This document shows, in pieces, positions 58,481 through 64,000 of a stretch of 64,000 nt of DNA; the first letter of the stretch is position 1; the number at the start of each line of letters is the position of its first letter. A program made the position numbers and the translations under genes. This DNA comes from Limosilactobacillus fastidiosus (GTDB lineage Bacteria; Bacillota; Bacilli; Lactobacillales; Lactobacillaceae), in assembly GCF_014145505.1 (NCBI RefSeq), contig NZ_JACIUZ010000031.1, positions 1-64,000 on the forward strand, read 5' to 3'. The notes under the pieces are model-generated. The model was given only the letters and a program-made list of their open reading frames with translations. It was not told the origin of the DNA and made no database searches.

Positions 58481-59779
58481 TCAGTGATTATGGGGTTGTT
58501 GGTAAAGCCCCTTTTTCTGGGCGTTTTTAAGTTGCCAATATTGATTACCAAATGCTTGCTCAAAGCGACCATTTTTCTTTGGATGAAAGTACTGGGCATT
58601 CTTAATGCGGTCTGGAAGGTACTGCTGGGCAACCCAATCTTGCGGATAGTCATGAGGAAAAAGGTAATCGTTTCCGTGTCCTAACTTATGCGCCCCTTTA
58701 TAATGGGCATCTTTTAGGTGGTTAGGGACTTCCCCAACTCCGCCGGCCTTTACTTGTTCAAGTGCACTATCGATTGCACTGATTCCGGAGTTTGATTTTG
58801 GCGAGAGGCATAACTCAATCACAACGTCAGCTAAAGGAATTCGTGCCTCAGGGAGCCCAATTTGTTGGGCTGCTTGGACAGCTGTCACGGCACGTTGAAC
58901 GGCAGGCATATTTGCCAAACCAATATCTTCATAAGCAATTACGATTAGACGTCGACAAATACTAATTAAGTCACCAGCTTCAATTAAGCGCGCAAGGTAA
59001 TGTAAAGCGGCGTCAGTATCTGATCCCCGAATTGATTTTTGAAAAGCAGAGATAACATCGTAGTGAGCATCCCCGTTCCGATCGCTGTTAATTATTTTCT
59101 TTTGGACACTTTCTTCAATTACCGAAAGGGTAAGGTGAATGATATTATCTTCATTCGGATCAGTTGATTTAGCTGCTAGCTCTAGACCGTTTAAAGCACT
59201 TCGGAGATCGCCATTTGTTGCGGTTAAAAGGTGTTCTTCAGCATCTAAATCTAATTTAATGGGCATTTTACCTAGACCACGTTCTGAATCAGTGAGAGCA
59301 CGTTTAACAGCAATTTTCATTTCACTAATACTTAAAGGGTGAATCGGAAAAATTTGGGTACGACTTCGGATGGCTGGATTAATACTAATATAAGGATTTT
59401 CGGTTGTTGCACCGATTAAAATAATTCGGCCACTTTCTAAGTGAGGAAGTAAGAAATCCTGTTTGCTTTTATCCAAACGATGGATTTCATCGAGCAAAAG
59501 GATTACGGTACCACTCATTTTTGCTTCTTCGGCAACAATCTGCAGATCCTTTTTGGTATCTGTGGCTGCGTTAAGTTTACGAAAAGCATACTTAGTTGAA
59601 CCAGCAATTGCACTTGCAATACTTGTCTTTCCCGTACCAGGGGGCCCATAAAGGATAAGAGAAGAGAGCATCTTGGCCTTTACCATCCGGGAAATAATTT
59701 TACCAGGACCCACAAGATGTTGTTGGCCGACAACCTCATTAAGGGTTCGTGGCCGCATTCTATATGCTAGAGGCTGCAA
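58481..59779 (-). CDS. rarA: Replication-associated recombination protein A
   Basis: 432 residues of the AAA+ clamp-loader-like family: Walker A GPPGTGKT (45-52), Walker B LLLDEIHR (about 95-101), sensor GATTENP, and the C-terminal MgsA tetramerisation domain. It acts at stalled replication forks. It follows the YueI-like gene by 2 bases. Confidence 0.95.
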   Translation of the reverse strand: MQPLAYRMRPRTLNEVVGQQHLVGPGKIISRMVKAKMLSSLILYGPPGTGKTSIASAIAGSTKYAFRKLNAATDTKKDLQIVAEEAKMSGTVILLLDEIHRLDKSKQDFLLPHLESGRIILIGATTENPYISINPAIRSRTQIFPIHPLSISEMKIAVKRALTDSERGLGKMPIKLDLDAEEHLLTATNGDLRSALNGLELAAKSTDPNEDNIIHLTLSVIEESVQKKIINSDRNGDAHYDVISAFQKSIRGSDTDAALHYLARLIEAGDLISICRRLIVIAYEDIGLANMPAVQRAVTAVQAAQQIGLPEARIPLADVVIELCLSPKSNSGISAIDSALEQVKAGGVGEVPNHLKDAHYKGAHKLGHGNDYLFPHDYPQDWVAQQYLPDRIKNAQYFHPKKNGRFEQAFGNQYWQLKNAQKKGLYQQPHNH

Positions 59780-59781
59780 AA

Positions 59782-60255
59782 CTACTCTTCCTTCCTATCA
59801 AATAATCTTTCCCAAAAATGTTTTTTTGGCGTAGACTGCTCAGTTCGTGACTGAGCAGAAGCACCGGGATAACGTTTTTGAACATCAATTGGTGATTGGT
59901 AAACAGCGGTTTTAGCTGCTACAACAACTGCTAATGAATCAGGAGTAGTGCGAAATTCTGGTTCTGTTTTTAAGGTAAAATTAGCATTAGCATCAGTAGC
60001 AACTTTAATGTAATTTCGGAATTTTGAATGAGGAAGGTTATCGTTCAAGAAAACTTGATTACCAATTCCACGTTCTAGTTCTTTGGCAACCGCAAAGGAC
60101 CAATCACGTTCCTCAAATTCAGTAACACTGATTGTTAAACAAACTCGTTCGCGAAAGGTACCAAGATATTTTCGTTGCTCGTCCGGTTTGATTTTCGGGG
60201 CTCCATAGATTGCATTATCGATTCGTTGCTCCATTGCGGATTTATCTTCTACCAT
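59782..60255 (-). CDS. YueI-like protein (DUF1694)
   Basis: 157 residues with the recognisable KIKPDEQRKYLGTFRERV segment of the YueI/DUF1694 family, an alpha/beta core and a disordered, charged C terminus. Function unknown. It lies 2 bases upstream of rarA and is probably cotranscribed. Confidence 0.85.
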   Translation of the reverse strand: MVEDKSAMEQRIDNAIYGAPKIKPDEQRKYLGTFRERVCLTISVTEFEERDWSFAVAKELERGIGNQVFLNDNLPHSKFRNYIKVATDANANFTLKTEPEFRTTPDSLAVVVAAKTAVYQSPIDVQKRYPGASAQSRTEQSTPKKHFWERLFDRKEE

Positions 60256-60317
60256 AGCATTAACCTCCCGTTAATGTTTTTACTATTATACCAAGAATAA
60301 TTAATTGGAGATATATT

Positions 60318-60356
60318 AAAAGCCCCTTAGCAGTATAGCTGCTAAGGAGCAAAAAA
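60318..60356 (-). terminator. Terminator of the YczE/YitT-like gene
   Basis: On the minus strand GCTCCTTAGCAG pairs with CTGCTAAGGGGC, then Ts. Confidence 0.9.
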
Positions 60357-61097
60357 TTAATTACCAATGTCCAATGCTTGGTGTTTTAATTTGGGGAAGA
60401 TCTTCTTGTCAGCCCAACCAGTAATTGCTCCTTGGAAAACAAGGGCAAATAGGGTACCAAGACCAAAGTTGTAGATCCCACCTTGCATGAATGCTGCAAT
60501 GATTGCCATGATTGTTGGTGGAATGTATGATAACCACATTGCGATTGTTGCATTCCCCTTGCAATAACGAAAACGAATAATTTGAAACAGATCATCGGCT
60601 GGATGAAGGACAAGATTAGCTCGTTGGTAAATAGAAATAGCTGTTCCGATGAAGGCAACCCCTAAGAAGTTAATAAATACGTAGAGGATAATCATGGGAA
60701 GAGTAGTGGCATCAGGCATAATTCGGTTGAAAATATTTGAGAACCACTGGATAAATAGTGAAAATGGCAGCATGAAAATAAAGTTACCCCCAATTCGTCG
60801 CCAATCCCACTTATGTAGCAAAATAGCATTTAAAACGGATATCAACATTCCCAGAACCATAAATGCCCAGAAAAGAGTTGTTGGCTTATTACCTAAAACA
60901 GCAATTCCTAGGTTGTTTTCAGCAGCAGTCCAGTATGCTGAACCTAAAAACTGAGGGTGAATATGAGAACTGGTTACCAGGGTTAAAACATTCCCCATTG
61001 AATTAATTATAATTGAAAAAGCAAAGAAAGCCCAACTTGCTGCTAAAGAAATTGTGCGTTCTTGTACTTTTCCTTGCGTTAGAACATCGTTGTTCAT
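60357..61097 (-). CDS. YczE/YitT-like multi-pass membrane protein
   Basis: 246 residues with six or seven hydrophobic helices and no signal for a transport motif. The spacing of helices and segments such as FINFLGVAFIGTAISIYQRANL recall the YczE/YyaS/YitT group, but the match is from memory only. A LacI-type palindrome and its own promoter lie upstream. The substrate is unknown. Confidence 0.7.
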   Translation of the reverse strand: MNNDVLTQGKVQERTISLAASWAFFAFSIIINSMGNVLTLVTSSHIHPQFLGSAYWTAAENNLGIAVLGNKPTTLFWAFMVLGMLISVLNAILLHKWDWRRIGGNFIFMLPFSLFIQWFSNIFNRIMPDATTLPMIILYVFINFLGVAFIGTAISIYQRANLVLHPADDLFQIIRFRYCKGNATIAMWLSYIPPTIMAIIAAFMQGGIYNFGLGTLFALVFQGAITGWADKKIFPKLKHQALDIGN

Positions 61098-61161
61098 TAT
61101 TATCCTCCTTTAATGAGTTAACTTATAATCGTGAAAAAATTCACGCTCTTTACAAAAAGTA

Positions 61162-61190
61162 AATTTACAACCTTCTGTAGGGGTTGTCAA
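61162..61190 (-). promoter_or_regulatory. Promoter of the YczE/YitT-like gene
   Basis: On the minus strand: TTGACA, 17-bp spacer, TAAATT. Confidence 0.7.
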
Positions 61191-61237
61191 TAGTGTAATA
61201 ATAATATATTAAAATGATATAATTTTTTTAATAAGAC

Positions 61238-61261
61238 TATATGTTAACCGGTTAACATATA
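61238..61261. promoter_or_regulatory. Perfect 24-bp palindrome, candidate operator
   Basis: The half site TATATGTTAACC is followed directly by its exact reverse complement. The centre CCGG and the TTAACCGGTTAA core look like a LacI-family operator. It lies between two divergent genes, 15 bases after a possible TATAAT (61218-61223) facing yaaA. Confidence 0.65.
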
Positions 61262-61331
61262 AGTGATTTTAAACACAAAATTTGCCAATTAAAAAAATTT
61301 TAGTTATTTTGATTAGGAGGAGGGAAAGGCA

Positions 61332-62084
61332 ATGAAAATTATTATTTCACCAGCAAGAACAATGAAAAGTGATCTAGACTCTTTGCCGTATTCTGGTCTT
61401 CCTAAGTATTTGGCACAAAGTAAAGAGATATTAAGCTGGTTAAGAACGCGTAATTATGAACAATTGCACCAATTATGGTGGAATTGTAGTGAACGACTGA
61501 CAAAAATAAATTACCAACGAATTAAAAAAATGGATCTTACTACGAATTTAACCCCAGCAATTCTAGCTTTTCAGGGACTTCAGTATCAATATATTGGAGC
61601 AGGAGTGATGACTGATCAGCAGTTAAAATACCTTCAAGAACATTTGCGGATTTTATCGGGATTTTATGGAATATTAAGGCCTTTTGATGGGATTACTTTA
61701 TATCGTCTTGGGATGGGAGATAAGGCAACGGTTAACAATACTAAAAGCTTATACGAATTTTGGGGTGACCGATTATACCAAGATCTTTTTACGAACAATC
61801 ATTTGGTAGTCAATTTAGCTTCAAATGAATATAGCAAAATAATTCGGCCCTTTTTGAAGAGTAACGACAAGATGATTACCTGTATTTTTGGTGAAATGGT
61901 TGATGGCAAAATTAAACAAAAAGCAACTTTAGCAAAGATAGCTCGGGGAAATATGGTCCGGTTTTTAACGGAGATTGGTGCTAAAAAAGTAACTGATCTT
62001 AAAAAATTTTCTACTGGTGGATATAGGTTCAGGGCTGATCTCTCTACTGAAAAGACATTTTATTTTGAATTGGTTAAGTCATGA
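61332..62084 (+). CDS. yaaA: YaaA-family peroxide stress protein
   Basis: 250 residues of the UPF0246 family, with the N-terminal IIISPARTMK, LSGFYGILRPFDGITLYRLGMG and the C-terminal FSTGGYRFRADLS. E. coli YaaA limits free iron and DNA damage under hydrogen peroxide. That role is inferred here. AGGAGGAGGGAAAGG precedes the ATG. Confidence 0.92.
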   Translation: MKIIISPARTMKSDLDSLPYSGLPKYLAQSKEILSWLRTRNYEQLHQLWWNCSERLTKINYQRIKKMDLTTNLTPAILAFQGLQYQYIGAGVMTDQQLKYLQEHLRILSGFYGILRPFDGITLYRLGMGDKATVNNTKSLYEFWGDRLYQDLFTNNHLVVNLASNEYSKIIRPFLKSNDKMITCIFGEMVDGKIKQKATLAKIARGNMVRFLTEIGAKKVTDLKKFSTGGYRFRADLSTEKTFYFELVKS

Positions 62085-62091
62085 ACAAAAA

Positions 62092-62128
62092 AAGATCTAG
62101 AAACTTGTTAGTGGTTTCTAGATCTTCA
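62092..62128 (+). terminator. Hairpin after yaaA, probable terminator
   Basis: AAGATCTAGAAAC pairs with GTTTCTAGATCTT. Only a short T run follows, so termination may be incomplete. Confidence 0.65.
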
Positions 62129-62685
62129 GCTTTTAATTAATTAAAGGTATTTCTTGTAATACAATACTTTATGGAAAGGAAAATGGTTGTTTAAGATATT
62201 CACTAGTGACTAAACTTAACTTTTAATTTTATTAGTCCTATGATCTAATCAATTCTTGAACATCATAGTTTATAAGTTAAAACAACAGATGATTTATTGA
62301 ATTTTTAGAAGTGAGAAAGTAGGAGATTAGCACTTTTAAGTGAGCGGTATCTACTTATTCAAATTATTCATCTGGCGAAAACGGTTCTTAAAGATTTAGT
62401 ATCTCGTTGTAACATGGCTTAGTAAAAGATACCTATATCTAAAAACTTGATCTAAAGAGTTCCTTTAATTACAGTAATCATTAGTAAATTGAGATAGGCA
62501 TATTTTATTTAAGGAAGTATAAGGGAACTCCTGGCTGAGGGAATTAGACTAATTGCCCAATTAATTAGTTGAACATAAATAATAATTATCATTTACTATT
62601 ATGGATATATAATATTTTTAATATTTTAGCAAATGAAGTGAACTTAAATCTAAGTTTTTACTATCAATTGATAATTAATTTAAAC
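62129..62685. other. Gene-free AT-rich stretch
   Basis: About 560 bases with no open frame of useful length, no tRNA-like fold and no clear promoter-terminator pair that I can see. Short fragments of open frame are interrupted by many stops on both strands. It could be a decayed gene or hold a small RNA, but I can support neither. Confidence 0.5.
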
Positions 62686-62718
62686 AAAAAAGGAACCGGA
62701 ATTTCCGGTTCCTTTTTT
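62686..62718 (-). terminator. Terminator of rpsD
   Basis: AAAAAAGGAACCGGAA and TTCCGGTTCCTTTTTT form a perfect hairpin. Confidence 0.93.
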
Positions 62719-62740
62719 GGGAACAAGTAATAATTAAATA

Positions 62741-63346
62741 TTACTTGTTGTAGAATTCAACGATAAGTGATTCGTCGATATCAGCATCCATATCTTCACG
62801 AGCAGGGATACGGTTTAACTTACCTTCAAGCTTATCAGCGTCGAAATCAACGTATGATGGACGAGAAACAACTGCTTCAACAGCGTTCTTAATAACATCA
62901 AGGTTCTTTGACTTATCACGAACAGCGATAACTTGATCAACGTTAACTTCGTATGAAGGAATGTCAACACGCTTACCATCAACTGTGATGTGACCGTGGT
63001 TAACCAATTGACGAGCTTGACGACGAGTAGTAGCCAAACCAAGACGGTAAACCATGTTGTCAAGACGACGTTCAAGTAAGGCCATGAAGTTAGCACCGTG
63101 AGTACCTTCCTTGATCTTACCAGCACGTACGAAAAGATTTGAGAATTGACGTTCAGTCATTCCGTACATGAAACGAAGCTTTTGCTTTTCACGAAGTTGA
63201 GTACCGTATTCGGAAAGCTTACCATGGCGGTCACGACCGTGATCACCAGGAGCATAAGCCCGACGAGCTAATTCCTTACCAGTACCTGAAAGTGAAACAC
63301 CTAAACGGCGTGAGAGACGCCAACTAGGACCTGTATAACGTGACAT
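62741..63346 (-). CDS. rpsD: Ribosomal protein S4
   Basis: 201 residues, starting [19 protein letters not shown]. The S4 RNA-binding domain lies at about 90-155 ([32 protein letters not shown]). It nucleates 30S assembly on 16S rRNA. The frame is open 84 bases further upstream, but the ATG at 63346 follows GGAGGA and matches the family start. It is a single-gene unit with a structured leader. Confidence 0.97.
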   Translation of the reverse strand: MSRYTGPSWRLSRRLGVSLSGTGKELARRAYAPGDHGRDRHGKLSEYGTQLREKQKLRFMYGMTERQFSNLFVRAGKIKEGTHGANFMALLERRLDNMVYRLGLATTRRQARQLVNHGHITVDGKRVDIPSYEVNVDQVIAVRDKSKNLDVIKNAVEAVVSRPSYVDFDADKLEGKLNRIPAREDMDADIDESLIVEFYNK

Positions 63347-63510
63347 AAATAAAATCCTCCAATATTTTTGTTGGAGTAAAATAATCCGATGTGAGATTGA
63401 CATTCGTGCAGGTTGATTTGAATCTTTCACCCTTGCAGCTGGGTTACTAAAAACACCTTTTGGGCACCAATCTGTTGACGAGCTTGCCCCTCACTGCTGC
63501 ATTATTTTAC
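63347..63510 (-). promoter_or_regulatory. Structured 5' leader of rpsD hiding the ribosome binding site
   Basis: About 150 bases from a -10 box TAAAAT (63504-63509, minus strand). GCAGC/GCTGC (63496-63500 with 63435-63439) and GGGGC/GCCC stems form a folded domain. Directly before the gene CTCCAA (63371-63376) pairs with TTGGAG (63357-63362), burying the GGAGGA ribosome binding site. This fits translational autoregulation by S4, known for rpsD in Bacillus. The specific fold here is my reading. Confidence 0.6.
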
Positions 63511-63541
63511 ACAAAGACTAATATACAACAGCTAGCCCTAT

Positions 63542-64000
63542 TTAGTCAATAGTAGACATAAGCCGCTTAGCAAATTCATTCATTTGATCAGCAAACGATT
63601 GATCAAACCGACTAAGTACTGGAGCATCAAGGTCAAGAACGCCGTAAAGAGTGCCATCTTTCTTTAGCATCGGGACGACAAGCTCTGATTTAGCGGCGCT
63701 ATCACAAGCAATGTATGAAGAAAACTTAGTGACGTCGTCGACAATTTGGGTTTGTTTAGTTGATGCTGCAACTCCACAAACTCCCTTGCCAAGCTCAATA
63801 TGCATGCAGGCGACTTTTCCTTGAAATGGTCCAAGATCAAGTTGGTTACTTTGAGAATTGTAAAGGTAAAAACCAGCCCAGTTTAAGTCAGGGATACTTT
63901 CGTTAATTAGCGCACTGGCGTTTGCTAAGTTTGCAACCGCAGAGTGCTCACCAGTTAAAAGTGCTGAAATTTGTTCATTTAATAGGGAAAGCTCTGTCAT
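63542..64000 (-). CDS. msrC: Free methionine-R-sulfoxide reductase (GAF domain)
   Basis: 152 residues, one GAF domain, reducing free methionine-R-sulfoxide. The three conserved Cys of the family are present: Cys65 (VACMHI), Cys75 (GVCGVA) and Cys99 (IACDS). The ATG is at the very edge of the window (64000). The length fits the family, so the gene looks complete, but an upstream start cannot be excluded. Confidence 0.92.
   Translation of the reverse strand: MTELSLLNEQISALLTGEHSAVANLANASALINESIPDLNWAGFYLYNSQSNQLDLGPFQGKVACMHIELGKGVCGVAASTKQTQIVDDVTKFSSYIACDSAAKSELVVPMLKKDGTLYGVLDLDAPVLSRFDQSFADQMNEFAKRLMSTID

Noticed and set aside
58330-58653. 107-residue minus-strand frame across the rarA end and the gap
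   Set aside because: It overlaps rarA in another frame and the candidate 6S RNA, and shows no start signal.
62129-62685. Degraded transcription regulator in the gap before rpsD
   Set aside because: One minus-strand stretch reads loosely like a helix-turn-helix end, but stops interrupt every frame and the match is too short to claim a pseudogene.

Overview
The window looks like a chromosomal segment of a low-GC, heterofermentative lactobacillus. The best guess is Limosilactobacillus of the reuteri type. The evidence is the arginine deiminase (ADI) genes, a split arc locus, an araBDA operon with AraR, the murA-mbl-yidD-rodA cluster beside the F1Fo ATP synthase operon, T-box and PyrR leaders, and a D-Ala ligase with the vancomycin-resistant active-site Phe. 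The species call is inference, since no search was possible. No IS element, prophage, CRISPR array or defence island is visible. Almost everything is core lactobacillar chromosome.

Layout. 0-2.3 kb: 3' part of pgi, a small membrane protein, and a divergent YcbB/GlnL-type response regulator whose phosphoacceptor Asp is Asn. 2.5-4.5 kb: argF-arcC, the second and third steps of the ADI pathway. 4.6-8.4 kb: unknown small genes, an EamA transporter, tRNA-Gln(CTG), tRNA-Glu(CTC) and a serine-rich membrane protein. 8.5-13.7 kb: MarR regulator with a two-subunit ABC exporter, then a serine hydrolase. 13.9-18.7 kb: arcA, argR and two APC-type arginine/ornithine antiporter genes. The two arc blocks together supply uptake, deimination, carbamoyl transfer and ATP generation. 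Each has a candidate cre site.

18.7-30.5 kb: murT-gatD (lipid II amidation), tdk-prfA-prmC-tsaC, upp, ptsI, a YibE/YibF pair, and a uracil permease behind a PyrR attenuator. 30.9-37.3 kb: complete atpBEFHAGDC operon. 37.5-42.2 kb: DUF1146 protein, murA, mbl, yidD, DUF2969 protein, rodA and an orphan GcvH-like protein. 42.3-45.2 kb: methionine T-box and metNIQ. 45.2-48.8 kb: MFS exporter, ddl, and an XRE/TPR regulator.

49-57.2 kb: arabinose region (sugar:H+ symporter, araB, araD, araA; then an acetyltransferase, an aldo/keto reductase and araR). Two AraR-like operators and a cre site lie upstream of the transporter. 57.3-64 kb: universal stress protein, a small membrane protein, a probable 6S RNA, rarA, a YueI-like gene, a YczE/YitT-like membrane protein, yaaA, rpsD with a structured leader that hides its ribosome binding site, and a free methionine-R-sulfoxide reductase.

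I found no clear undescribed system. The most worthwhile leads are regulatory: the degenerate response regulator next to argF, the perfect 24-bp palindrome before yaaA, the rpsD leader, the candidate 6S RNA and the paired AraR operators.
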